A stretch of 64,000 nucleotides of DNA, from contig CAVRBK010000075.1 of NCBI GenBank assembly GCA_963719025.1, forward strand, positions 1 through 64,000, given 5' to 3'. Of this stretch, positions 1 to 9,121 are shown in pieces. The first letter of the stretch is position 1, and each line of letters starts with the position of its first letter. Position numbers and translations under genes: made by a program. Source of the DNA: Thiosocius sp963719025. GTDB lineage: Bacteria; Pseudomonadota; Gammaproteobacteria; Chromatiales; Chromatiaceae. The notes below the pieces were generated by a model. The model was not told where the DNA came from, did not search any database, and was given only the letters and a program-made list of their open reading frames with translations.

Positions 1-568
1 CCTCGTCACCACGGTCGGATCATTCTCTTCGTTGAGTTGATCGGCTCCAACCAGGGTGACACCCTCGGGCAACGCCAGTTCCGAAAGATGGAAGACGTCG
101 TCGATATCCATCGTCGATACATCAACTGCAATGTACTCCGGAAGATTTCCCGGCAGGCAGTCCACTTCGACGTCGGTCATGTTGTGCAGCACGGTACCGC
201 CGCCTTTCACGCCCGGACAGATTTCTTCGCCCTCGAAATGCAGCGGGACCGTCATTCGAATCTCTTCGTTCATGCGCACCCGCAGCAGGTCGACATGCGT
301 CACGAACGGCTTGGCCGGGTGACGCTGCAGGTCTTTCAAAACAACCTTCTGGGCTTTGCCATCCACCTTGACGGTGAGAATGTGGGAGAAGAACGCTTCG
401 TGGTCCAAATGCTGGAGCAGCTCGTTATGCCGGGTTGCAAACATTTCCGGGTCCTTGCCAGCACCGTAGATGATGCCGGGTACCATTCCCTCACGACGCA
501 GGCGGCGGCTCGCACCCTTCCCCTGGTCGCTGGCGGGACACTGCAACAATTTCATAGTTTTCCTGCAT
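1..568 (-). CDS. rplY: 50S ribosomal protein L25 (CTC form), 3' end outside window, frameshifted
   Basis: Binds 5S rRNA in the large ribosomal subunit. The translated body holds the family core GKGASRRLRREG followed by PGIIYGAG, then the beta-rich TL5/CTC domain (VTHVDLLRV, PLHFEGEE). The best family-like N-terminus, MQENYEIVAVSRQ, starts at 568 and joins the core only if one extra base near 529 is removed. A shorter unshifted start exists at 555 with a good AGGA ribosome-binding site, but it gives an unfamiliar N-terminus (MKLLQCPAS). The C-terminus runs off the left edge. It lies 98 bases downstream of prs on the same strand, the usual gammaproteobacterial order. Identity is firm; the exact start is not. 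Confidence 0.9.
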
Positions 569-666
569 GTCTCGATTCTCTCTTTCAGACAAAAATTAAG
601 CGCTCGGGGCCCGCGACCAGGCATGTCCGAACGCCGCTAGGAGCGGGAAACAGTCCCCGCATAAGG

Positions 667-1622
667 TCAGTCCACGAACAGTGAACTGACGGATTCCTCG
701 TTGTTGATCCGACGGATCGACTCGGCCAGCAGGCCGGCAATCGTCAGCTGACGAATCTTGCTGCATGCCGCCGCGTCTTCGCGCAGCGGAATGGTATTCG
801 TCACCACCAATTCGTCCAGCAGCGACGAATCGATGTTGGTTACCGCCGGTCCCGACAGCACCGCGTGCGTGCAGTAGGCCACCACCTTCGCTGCGCCGTG
901 CTCCTTCAGGGCACCCGCCGCCTTGCACAGCGTGCCGGCGGTATCGACCAGGTCGTCGACCAGGACGCAGGTGCGGCCCCTGCACATCGCCGATGATGTT
1001 CATCACCTGCGCCACGTTCGTCTTCGGCCGACGCTTGTCGATGATCGCCAGGTCGGCATCATCCAGGCGCTTGGCCAGCGCCCGGGCGCGCACCACGCCG
1101 CCCACGTCGGGCGATACCACCATCAGATTGTCGTACTTCTGCCGCCACACGTCGCCGAGCAGGATCGGCGACGCATAGACGTTGTCGACCGGGATGTCGA
1201 AAAAGCCCTGGATCTGGTCTGCGTGCAGATCCATCGTCAGCACCCGGTCTGCGCCCGCCGCGCCGATCATCTTGGCCGCCAGTCGCGCGGTGATCGGCAC
1301 ACGCGCCGAGCGCGGACGGCGATCCTGGCGCGCGTAGCCGAAGTACGGGATCACCGCGGTCACCCGACGCACCGACGACCAGCGCAGCGCGTCGACCATC
1401 ACCAGCAATTCCATCAGGTTGTCGTTGGTCGGCTCACAGGTCGGCTGCACCACGAACACATCGCGGCCCCGCACGTTCTCCTGGATCTCGACCATCGACT
1501 CGCCGTCGCTGAACTGGCCCACCGCGGCCTTGCCGAGTGGGATGTCGAGGTAGCTCGCGATATCCGCTGCAAAGCTGCGGATTCGCATTGCCCGAAAAAA
1601 CCATCATGCCGCTGGTCGACAC
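667..1622 (-). CDS. prs: ribose-phosphate pyrophosphokinase, two apparent frameshifts
   Basis: Makes PRPP from ribose 5-phosphate and ATP for nucleotide, His and Trp synthesis in the cytoplasm. Visible family blocks are VFSGNANPQL, FSDGESMVEIQENVRG, PTNDNLMELLVMVDA, YARQDRR, the PRPP-binding loop VLVDDLVDTAGTLCKAA and the C-terminal RRINNEESVSSLF. The reading frame changes twice, each time by one extra base: in an AAA run at 1571-1573 and in a CCCC run at 977-980 (plus-strand bases). A GTG at 1622 has GGGAG six bases upstream. The ATGs at 1607 and 1604 lie nearer the usual start. Total length (about 317 residues) is normal once repaired. Confidence 0.93.
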
Positions 1623-1739
1623 TGTGGACTCCCGTCAGTTTCGGCGAAAAAAAGCTGCCCTGCGGCAAGCTCAGAGGTTCATATGGGCACTTCCGAACGC
1701 CCCTCACCAACCGGCTCACAAGCTACCGGCCGTGAATCC

Positions 1740-2109
1740 CGCGACCGCTGCGCGGTCGGACCATGTATGGCTGGGGCGGTAGGACTACTCGGGCTGCGCC
1801 CTCGCCCTGCGGGCCGCCGCGCTGCGCGCGACGTTCTTGTCGCTGCGCGCCTGCGTCGAACCTTTACGGTTCGCTTCCTGCCGCCAATTTACCTTTCGCT
1901 ACGCGACCGCTGCGCGGTCCGACCATGTATGGCTGGGGCGGTAGGATTACTCGGGCTGCGCCCTCGCCCTGCGGGCCGCCGCGCTGCGCGCGACGTTCTC
2001 CGGCGCTGCGCGCCTGCGTCGAACCTTTACGGTTCGCTTCCTGCCGCCAATTTACCTTTCGCTACGCGACCGCTGCGCGGTCCGACCATGTATGGCTGGG
2101 GCGGTAGGA
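1740..2109 (-). repeat. tandem repeat of about 162 bp, 2.3 copies, each carrying the 3' end of tRNA-Gln
   Basis: Copies start at 1740 (162 bp), 1902 (163 bp) and 2065 (45 bp, merging into the tRNA gene). Each holds the 17 bases that form the tRNA 3' end including CCA, at 1768-1784, 1930-1946 and 2093-2109. On the tRNA transcript strand the repeats lie immediately downstream of the mature 3' end. Two small inverted repeats recur per unit: GACCGC-GCA-GCGGTC and GAACC-gtaaa-GGTTC. Copies differ at a few bases (for example ctactcgg/attactcgg and gttcttgtcg/gttctccggc), so they are not a simple assembly duplication. The layout recalls the E. coli tyrT/rtT repeats. With the flanks this explains the 470 bases between prs and the tRNA. 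Confidence 0.9.
2027..2089 (-). CDS. possible 20-residue basic peptide encoded in the tRNA-Gln repeat
   Basis: An ATG three bases after the tRNA CCA opens a frame encoding MVGPRSGRVAKGKLAAGSEP and then TAA. The next repeat copy encodes the identical peptide at 1864-1926 (minus strand). The distal copy gives a variant, MVRPRSGRGIHGR, at 1723-1764. The peptide has four Lys/Arg and one Glu, so it is basic. No Shine-Dalgarno sequence precedes the ATG, because the tRNA acceptor end is there, so translation is doubtful. It is listed because E. coli tyrT repeats were reported to encode a protamine-like peptide. It may equally be a chance frame in conserved repeat DNA. Confidence 0.2.
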   Translation of the reverse strand: MVGPRSGRVAKGKLAAGSEP

Positions 2110-2167
2110 ATCGAACCTACGATGCCGGAGTCAAAGTCCGGTGCCTTAACCGCTTGGCCACGCCCCA
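2093..2167 (-). tRNA. tRNA-Gln (anticodon TTG)
   Basis: On the minus strand the acceptor arm TGGGGCG pairs with CGCCCCA, followed by discriminator G and an encoded CCA (plus-strand 2093-2095). The anticodon stem CCGGA/TCCGG encloses the loop CTTTGAC, giving anticodon TTG. The T arm is GTAGG-TTCGAAT-CCTAC. It lies between ispE and prs on the same strand, the typical gammaproteobacterial position. Its last 17 bases recur in the tandem repeats just downstream. Confidence 0.97.
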
Positions 2168-2172
2168 ATAAA

Positions 2173-3026
2173 TCATGTCGCCCTGCCACCGCATCCAGCA
2201 GGGGCGACCGGTTCATGCCGCTGACGACAAACCCGGCGATGTCCGGCGGAACCTGCTGCAGCAATCCCTCGGCCTCGGCACGATCTGGCGCATGGCGCAA
2301 ACACACACGCGCCGGTGCCGGTCATCTGCGCCTCCGCATTTTCATTAAGCCAATCAAAGGCTTGCGCAACTGCGGGGTAGCTCTTTCTCACCACGGCAAG
2401 GCAATCGTTGCTGCGCTCGCCTGCGAGAAAGTCGCGTATTGTGATTCTGTGAGAATTCCTTGTCAATTCCGGATCTTGGAAGACTTTGCCGGTATCGACA
2501 TGGACCGCCGGCGCCAGCAGCAGGTAAATCGGCCTCGGGCGGCGACACATCGGTGAATTGCTCGCCGACGCCCTCGGCCCAGGCCGCGCGACCATGTACG
2601 AAAACCGGCACGTCGGCACCGAGCTGCAGACCCAGCCGCATCAGTGCGCCCTGATCGAGGCCGCAGCGCCACAGGCGATTGAGCGCGACCAGGGTGGTCG
2701 CCGCATCCGAACTGCCGCCGCCCAGCCCGGCGCCCATCGGAATGCACTTTTCCAGGCGGATATCGACGCCCAGCGACGTGTCGCTGGCCTGCTGCAGCAG
2801 GCGCGCCGCCCGTACCACCAGGTCGTCGTCGGCCGCGACACCCTTGTTCTCGCCGCGGCGGGCAACCTCACCATCGGTGCGCAGGTCGAAAATACAGCCG
2901 ATCGGCCAGGTCGATGAACTGAAATACCGTCTGCAATTCATGATAGCCGTCTGCCCGACGGCCGGTGATGCGCAGCATCAGGTTGAGCTTGGCCGGGGCC
3001 GGCCAGGCGATGGTCGCGGGTATCAT
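2173..3026 (-). CDS. ispE: 4-diphosphocytidyl-2-C-methyl-D-erythritol kinase, multiply frameshifted
   Basis: A GHMP kinase that phosphorylates CDP-methylerythritol in the MEP isoprenoid pathway. Visible blocks are PAPAKLNLMLRITGRRADGYH at the N-terminus, the ATP loop PMGAGLGGGSSDAATTL, LGADVPVFVHG, and the C-terminal MTGTGACVF and GMNRSPLLDA. One extra base shifts the frame at each of 2889-2892 (AAAA run), about 2526-2530, and about 2290-2297. The stop is uncertain: the C-terminal frame runs on into the tRNA, while a neighbouring frame stops at 2173. The ATG at 3026 overlaps the stop of the upstream TPR gene (ATGA), indicating translational coupling. Confidence 0.88.
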
Positions 3027-4771
3027 TTCCCGGCCTGGAGCCGCTCGATCACCGTGCGAATCTTGTCACTGTCCGGGCTTGTGCCCCAGGGCATTGCGCC
3101 ACACCGCGCGCGCAGTCGGCCTGTTTTCCGCTGATCCACAGCACCTCGCCCAGGTGGGCGGCTATCTCGTCATCGTCGGTCAGGTCCAGCGCGCGCCGCA
3201 GGTAGCCGGCAGCCGCCGACCAGATCACCCTGGCGGTATAGCACCCACCCCATGCTGTCGAGAATCGCGGGGCTGTCCGGGCGCAGCTTGAGCGCCCGCG
3301 AGATGTAGGCAAAGGCCTCTTCCAGACGCTCGTTGCGATCGGCCAGGGTGTATCCCAGGGCATTCAGCGCATCGACATGATCGGGATCCTCGTCGAGCAG
3401 GCCCAACAGTTCGCGCTCCATCCAGGCAAAATCGCCCAGTTCGACGACGAACAGCGCCCGGTTGTAGCGCAGGTCGTGATTGTCCGGATAGGCGTTTATC
3501 GCATCCTCGTAAAGCGCCAGCGCGACATCCGTATCACCCTGCTTCTGCACAATCTGCGTCTCGGCGATATACAGATCGGCGGCCCGGCCGGGATTGGCGA
3601 TTCGCGCCTGCTGCAGGGTCTCGCGGGCCTCATCCAGGCGTCCGCCGCGACCGTGGATCTGGGCGATACGCATGATCGCGTCGACCTTCAGTTCGCTGCT
3701 GCTCACCGTCCTGTACAACCCCACCGCCAGTGCTTCGTGGCCGGTCTCCTCCTCGATCTGGGCGAGATAGTAGCTCGCCTCGTCACGCCGCTCCGAACTG
3801 CCGCGCAGCGCCTGCCACAGCGGCCGCGCCTCGGCCCACTGCTCCTGCTGCGTCGCCAGCATCGCGTAGCCGAAGGTGATTTCGTCATCGTCCGGGGTCA
3901 GCCGATGCAGCGACCGGAACTGTGCCAGCGCCTCGGGATAATCGGCCGCATCGACCAGCAGTCGGGAATAGGTCGTACGCAGGGTGACGCTGTCGGGGTA
4001 GCGTCTGACGCTGTCGGCCAGCAGCGCCACGGCCTCGTCCCGACGACTCTGCGCGACCAGCACGCGAGACAACAGCACCCGCGTCTGCTCGCGATCGGGG
4101 TCGCGCTCGATCACCGCGCGCAGACGCTTTTCCGCCTGGTCGAAGCGCCGGTGCGCCGTCTCCAGGACCGCTACCGCATACAGCGAGCGCACATCATCGG
4201 GATGACGCTCCTGCAGGGCCTGGATCAGGCGTTCGGCCCCGGCGCGATCACGCTCCACGCTGAGTGCGCTGGCCGCCTGCAGGAAACCGTCGGTATCGCG
4301 TGCGTCGGCAATCTTGACCAGCGCATCGAGCTGCTCACCCGCCTCGTCGAGCTGCGCGTTGCGCAGAAACAGGATCGCCGCCAGCTGGCGCGCGGTGATG
4401 TCGTTCGGCGCCAGCTCGACCCAGCGCCGCACCGATGCAAGGCCCGCCGGGTAATCCTTGAGGTGCAGGGCGATGCGGGTCGCGCGCTCGGCCGCGTAGG
4501 CATCACGGGCGAGAATGGCGGCGTGCTGATAGTGCGACTGCGACAGGCGCAGCTGGCCGCGATCCGCGGCGATCTCGCCGACCAGGTAGCTGAAGACCAG
4601 GTCCTCATCGAGCTCGCGCTTGACCGGTTCGGGTTCGGCAAACGGCAGCTCGAGCACGGGAGATTCGCTGGCAGCGGCGTCGTCAGACATCGCGCCCGGC
4701 TTCTGCTCTATGGTCTGGCAGCCCTGGGTGGCCAGCAGCAGCGCGGCCAGAATGTAGGTGCGTGTTTTCAC
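3023..4771 (-). CDS. TPR-repeat lipoprotein, three frameshifts near its 3' end
   Basis: A probable outer-membrane-associated lipoprotein of about 580 residues. A GTG at 4771 starts a lipoprotein-like signal (KTRTYILAALLLATQGC), then tandem tetratricopeptide helices fill the rest (AERATRIALHLKDYPAGLA, LNALGYTLADRNERLEEAF, ILDSMGWVLYRQGDL). It belongs to the family usually found beside hemA, lolB and ispE. One extra base occurs at each of about 3211-3217, about 3112-3116 and the CCCC run at 3084-3087. Repaired, the protein ends TVIERLQAGK with a stop overlapping the ispE start. No lolB lies between this gene and ispE. It is divergent from hemA. Confidence 0.85.
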
Positions 4772-4912
4772 AACTGTGAAGATTAACGGATCGGTGGCCG
4801 CAGGCAAAACGCCGCGACTGTGGTGGAATTTGCGTACTCAGCGATCATCGCTTGCATTCAACCCCTTGATATCTCAAAATTTCTGACCCTGCACTCGCAC
4901 TACCGGGCCACC

Positions 4913-6184
4913 ATGCCGCTGCTTGCAATCGGACTGAACCATACAACAGCACCTGTCAGTATCCGCGAACGCCTCACGTTCGGGCCGGATATTGTGGTGG
5001 CCGCACTGCGCAGTCTGACTGAACTCGACGGCGTGCACGAGGCCGTTATCCTTTCGACCTGTAACCGCACCGAGCTGTACTGCCACGCCGACGACGATTC
5101 CTATGAGTTGACCCGCGACTGGCTGGCCGGGTTCCATGGCCTGGCGATCGAAGACATCGCGCCGTACCTCTATCTGCACCAGGGGCGCCAGGTGATCAAC
5201 CATCTGCTGTCGGTCTCGAGCGGCCTCGACTCGCTGGTGCTGGGCGAGCCGCAGATACTCGGCCAGGTGAAGATCGCGTACCAGACGGCCTGTGATTCGG
5301 GACGCACCGGCAAGTTGCTGACCCGCCTTTTCCAGCACGCCTTCGCCACCGCAAAGCAGGTACGCACCGATACCGCGATCGGTGACAGCCCGGTGTCGGT
5401 GGCCTTTGCCGCGGTCAGCCTGGCACGCCAGATCTTTGCCGACCTGTCGCAGCAGACGGCCCTGCTGATCGGCGCAGGTGAAACCGTCGAACTGGCCGCA
5501 CGCCACCTGTCGCAGAACGGTATCGGACGCATCATTGTCGCGAATCGCACGATTTCGCGCGCCCAGGAGCTCGCCGAACAATTCGATGCCTACGCCATCA
5601 GCCTTACCGAGATCCCGTCGCACCTGGCCGATGCCGACATCGTCATCGCCTCGACCGCCAGCCCGGTACCAATCCTCGGCAAGGGCACGGTCGAGAGCGC
5701 ATTGAAACGCCGTCGTCACCGACCGATGTTCATGGTGGACATCGCCGTGCCGCGGGATATCGAGGCCGAGGTCAACGACCTCGAGGACGTCTACCTGTAC
5801 ACGGTCGACGATCTGCAGGAGGTCATACAGGGCAATCTGCGCTCCCGCCAGGAGGCTGCCGAACAGGCCAAAGAGATCATCCAGTTCCAGGTCGAAGAGT
5901 TTCTCGCCTGGATGCGCTCGCTCGACGCCGTCAGCCTGATCCAGGACTACCGCCGCCAGGCCAGCGCGGTACGCGACGAGGTGCTGAACAAGGCACTGCG
6001 CATGATCGAGGCGGGCAAGCCGCCCGAAGAGGCCCTGGGTTTTCTCGCCAAGACCCTGACCAACAAGCTGTTACACACCCCGAGCACCCAGTTGCGCGAG
6101 GCCTGCAGCAATGGTCAGCACGAGCTGCTCGAAGCCGCTAACGCCCTGTTCCAGCTCGGCCACGGCAAGCCCGACGAGCGTTAG
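4913..6184 (+). CDS. hemA: glutamyl-tRNA reductase
   Basis: Reduces glutamyl-tRNA to glutamate-1-semialdehyde, the committed step of tetrapyrrole synthesis. The ATG at 4913 (PLLAIGLNHTTAPVSIRERL) gives 423 residues, the usual length. An in-frame extension upstream lacks family resemblance. Catalytic Cys50 sits in LSTCNRTE, and LDSLVLGEPQILGQVK marks the substrate domain. The NADPH-binding domain includes LLIGAGETVELAARHL, and the C-terminal dimerisation domain follows. The gene is intact, divergent from the TPR lipoprotein, and leads hemA-prfA-prmC with an 82-base gap to prfA. Confidence 0.97.
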   Translation: MPLLAIGLNHTTAPVSIRERLTFGPDIVVAALRSLTELDGVHEAVILSTCNRTELYCHADDDSYELTRDWLAGFHGLAIEDIAPYLYLHQGRQVINHLLSVSSGLDSLVLGEPQILGQVKIAYQTACDSGRTGKLLTRLFQHAFATAKQVRTDTAIGDSPVSVAFAAVSLARQIFADLSQQTALLIGAGETVELAARHLSQNGIGRIIVANRTISRAQELAEQFDAYAISLTEIPSHLADADIVIASTASPVPILGKGTVESALKRRRHRPMFMVDIAVPRDIEAEVNDLEDVYLYTVDDLQEVIQGNLRSRQEAAEQAKEIIQFQVEEFLAWMRSLDAVSLIQDYRRQASAVRDEVLNKALRMIEAGKPPEEALGFLAKTLTNKLLHTPSTQLREACSNGQHELLEAANALFQLGHGKPDER

Positions 6185-6266
6185 CGCCGCCCGGCCTCAC
6201 CTCGCAGCACGCCGCCCCACGCGGTGCCTTCCCGTCATCTCTCCGCCGGCCGCATCAGCGCAACCC

Positions 6267-7346
6267 ATGAAATCCAGTATCCGCAGCAAGCTCGAACACA
6301 TCAGCGAACGCTACCAGGAGATCACCGCCCTGTTGGCCGACCCCGAGGTACAGTCCGACAACAATCGCTTTCGCGAACTCAGTCGCGAATACGCCCAGGT
6401 CGAGCCGGTCAGCGAATGCTATCAGCGCTATGTCGACACCGAGGCCGAGTTGCTCAGCGCCGAGGAGATGCTCGGCGACCCGGAGATGGCCGAACTGGCC
6501 GAAGATGCGCGCGGCGAGGCCAGGGCGGCACTGCAGGAACTCGAACCGGAACTGCAGCGCCTGCTGTTGCCGGTCGATCCGAACGATGAGCGCAACGTCT
6601 ATCTCGAGGTGCGCGCCGGTACCGGTGGGGCCGAGGCGGCGCTGTTCGCCGGCGACCTGCTGCGCATGTACCTGCGCTACGCCGAGCAGAAACGCTGGAA
6701 GACCGAGATGATCAGCGAAAGTCTCGGCGAACACGGTGGCTACAAAGAGGTCGTCGTGCGTATCGTCGGCCGGGGCGTGTATTCGCGCCTGAAATTCGAA
6801 TCCGGCGCCCACCGGGTGCAGCGCGTACCGGAGACCGAGTCGCAGGGGCGGATGCACACCTCCGCCTGCACCGTGGCGATCCTGCCCGAGGCCGAGTCGG
6901 TCGACGAGTTCGACATCAATCCCGCCGACCTGCGGATCGACACCTACCGCTCTTCAGGCGCCGGTGGCCAGCACGTCAACACCACCGATTCCGCCGTGCG
7001 CATCACCCACCTGCCCACCGGCGTGGTGGTCGAATGCCAGGACGAGCGCTCGCAACACAAGAACAAGGCGCGCGCGATGTCGCTGCTGCAATCCCGCCTG
7101 CTCGCCGCCGCACAGGCCAGCGCAGCTGCCACGCGGGCCGAAGACCGTCGTCTGCAGGTCGGCAGCGGCGACCGTTCCGAGCGCATCCGCACCTACAACT
7201 TTCCGCAGAACCGCCTGACCGATCACCGCATCAACCTGACCCTGTACAAACTCGACGAGATCGTCGAGGGGGCACTCGATCACGTCGTCGAACCGTTGCG
7301 CCAGGAACACCAGGCAGAGCAGCTGGCCGCACTCGGTAGCGAATGA
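6267..7346 (+). CDS. prfA: peptide chain release factor 1
   Basis: Recognises UAA and UAG stop codons and triggers peptidyl-tRNA hydrolysis on the ribosome. The ATG at 6267 gives 359 residues. The catalytic GGQ is at residues 233-235 (SSGAGGQHVNTTDSAVR), and the codon-recognition P-x-T element appears as VPETESQGRMHTS. The C-terminal end is typical of RF1. It is intact. Its stop overlaps the prmC start by four bases, coupling it to the enzyme that methylates its GGQ glutamine. Confidence 0.97.
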   Translation: MKSSIRSKLEHISERYQEITALLADPEVQSDNNRFRELSREYAQVEPVSECYQRYVDTEAELLSAEEMLGDPEMAELAEDARGEARAALQELEPELQRLLLPVDPNDERNVYLEVRAGTGGAEAALFAGDLLRMYLRYAEQKRWKTEMISESLGEHGGYKEVVVRIVGRGVYSRLKFESGAHRVQRVPETESQGRMHTSACTVAILPEAESVDEFDINPADLRIDTYRSSGAGGQHVNTTDSAVRITHLPTGVVVECQDERSQHKNKARAMSLLQSRLLAAAQASAAATRAEDRRLQVGSGDRSERIRTYNFPQNRLTDHRINLTLYKLDEIVEGALDHVVEPLRQEHQAEQLAALGSE

Positions 7347-8203
7347 GCACGCTGCGCGAACTGCTGGCCCGGGCAAGCGCGACGCTCGCGGGCCAGGTCG
7401 ACGACCCGCTGCTCGACGCACAGGTACTGCTCGCCCATGCACTCGGTCGCGACCGCAGCTGGCTATATGCCTGGCCCGAGCATGAACCGTCCAGCGAATG
7501 CCGTGCCGATTTCGAACGCCTGGTGCTGGCCCGGGCCGAGGGCACGCCGATCGCCTACCTGACCGGTGAGCGCGAGTTCTGGTCGTTGCCGCTCAGGGTC
7601 GATACGCAGACCCTGATCCCACGCCCGGAAACCGAGCAACTGGTTGAGATTGCGTTGAGCAACGACCTGCCCGGGGGCGCCCGGATCCTGGATCTGGGCA
7701 CCGGCAGCGGGGCCATCGCCCTGGCCATTGCGCGCGAGCGACCAGCCTGGACTGTCACCGCGGTCGATCGTTCGCCCGGTGCGCTGGCCATGGCCCGTGA
7801 AAACGCCGATCGCCTGCGGCTGAAAAACGTGCAGTGCCTGAGCGGCAACTGGTTTGATGCACTGCCCGCATCATCGACCTACCAACTGATTCTCAGCAAT
7901 CCCCCATACATCGCCATGGATGATCCTCACCTGAGCCAGGGTGATGTGCGCTTTGAGCCGATTGCTGCCCTTGTCTCAGGCCGCGATGGGCTCGACGACC
8001 TGCGCCATATCATCGACGCCGCCCCCGGCTATCTGACAGGCGGCGGATGGCTGTGGCTGGAGCATGGCTACCAGCAGGGCCCTGCGGTCGTCGCCCTGCT
8101 TGAGGCACGCGGTTTCATGGCGGTCGGAACACGCAACGACCTCGCCGGCCACGCACGCCATTCGGGTGGATGCTGGTGTACCGCCAGCAGCGATTCCCCG
8201 TGA
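7343..8203 (+). CDS. prmC: release factor glutamine N5-methyltransferase
   Basis: An S-adenosylmethionine enzyme that methylates the GGQ glutamine of release factors. The N-terminal helical domain contains the family segment LLDAQVLLAHALGRDRSWLYAWPE and EGTPIAYLTGEREFW. The SAM loop is ILDLGTGSGAIAL, and the catalytic NPPY is at residues 186-189 followed by VRFEPIAALVSG. Length is 286 residues. The last 15 or so residues (HSGGCWCTASSDSP) do not resemble the usual C-terminus, so a late frameshift is possible. Confidence 0.95.
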   Translation: MSTLRELLARASATLAGQVDDPLLDAQVLLAHALGRDRSWLYAWPEHEPSSECRADFERLVLARAEGTPIAYLTGEREFWSLPLRVDTQTLIPRPETEQLVEIALSNDLPGGARILDLGTGSGAIALAIARERPAWTVTAVDRSPGALAMARENADRLRLKNVQCLSGNWFDALPASSTYQLILSNPPYIAMDDPHLSQGDVRFEPIAALVSGRDGLDDLRHIIDAAPGYLTGGGWLWLEHGYQQGPAVVALLEARGFMAVGTRNDLAGHARHSGGCWCTASSDSP

Positions 8204-8580
8204 CCTGATCCCGGTCGGCGGGCACCAGCCCTGTCACACGACAGGCGGCCGGCGGATCGGCTGCGGATCTGAAGACCCGATAAACGACACCCGCCGAACC
8301 AGTAAGAACCAGGGCGCCGCTCCGTGGATACGCTGGAAAACATTGTTTCGGCCATCGGGATCTTCTGGGGTCCGGCAGTGCTGGCCCTGCAGCTGTTGAG
8401 CCCGGCGGTATCTGCCCTGACCCGGGCACATCGGGCCGACCGGATCGGCTGACCGGCGCCCCCCGGTCTGGCTGATACTTGCGGCGGGCAGGCATCCATC
8501 GGAATACGGTTCGCCCCGCCATGCCGCAGGCCGTCCTATCCCCTTGACCTGTGTGGGCATTTGGCCCCAGCATTGGCGCC
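8204..8580. other. intergenic stretch after prmC with one weak small reading frame
   Basis: These 377 bases hold no convincing gene. The only candidate is a GTG-initiated frame at 8324-8452 on the plus strand, encoding about 42 residues (start MDTLENIVSAIGIFWGPAVL). It has a hydrophobic central stretch that could span a membrane but no clear ribosome-binding site. I see no tRNA, terminator with a T-run, or repeat here. Confidence 0.4.
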
Positions 8581-8991
8581 ATGCAAAGCCAAGGCGACAG
8601 CCTGTTGAAAGAACGCGAGATCGCGTTCTGCACCCTCCACCCCGATCCCAACCAGGCGGGATCGGCGGCGGCCCTGCTGGTCGAGATTGACGGCATCCAC
8701 GGCGTCGACGTGCTCAACCCCGGATCTCTGCAGGTGAACTACGACCTGATGTCGATCTGTCTGGCCGATATCGAGGCCCTGCTGGAACACCAGGGATTCC
8801 ACCTCGACAACCGCCTGATGCACAAGATCCGCCGCGCCCTGTTTCACTACACCGAAGAGACCCAACGCGCCAATCTCGGTTGCGCCAAGGACGATCCTAA
8901 CTGCACGCAAAAGGTCTTCGTCAATCGCTACCGCAATCGCGAGCATGGCTGCCAGGACGACCGCCCGGAGCATTGGCGGCGTTACCTGTAA
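8581..8991 (+). CDS. conserved hypothetical protein, possible ferredoxin-like (HMA-like) fold
   Basis: The ATG at 8581 gives 136 residues; an upstream in-frame start at 8551 is less likely. The N-terminal half (FCTLHPDPNQAGSAAALLVE, then GVDVLNPGSLQVNYDL) reads like a beta-alpha-beta-beta unit similar to heavy-metal-associated domains, but without the CxxC metal site. The C-terminal half is charged and helical and contains three Cys (LGCAKDDPNC, HGC). I do not recognise a named function. It stands alone between prmC and moeB on the same strand. Confidence 0.7.
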   Translation: MQSQGDSLLKEREIAFCTLHPDPNQAGSAAALLVEIDGIHGVDVLNPGSLQVNYDLMSICLADIEALLEHQGFHLDNRLMHKIRRALFHYTEETQRANLGCAKDDPNCTQKVFVNRYRNREHGCQDDRPEHWRRYL

Positions 8992-9121
8992 GGCCCACAC
9001 GCGTCGCCTGCGCCAGATCCGTTAAGATTCGGGTCACCGCCCCTACAGGCCCGACGTACTTTTCAGCCCGTGCCAATAGCTGCCCACCCGCCACGAGTCC
9101 CGGTTGCCCCAGGTCCAGGAA

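Noticed and set aside
1683..2171. Plus-strand frames across the tRNA repeats (repeating AGAVG-type and WGGRN-type peptides)
   Set aside because: They read through the antisense strand of tRNA-Gln, a well-known source of spurious ORFs.
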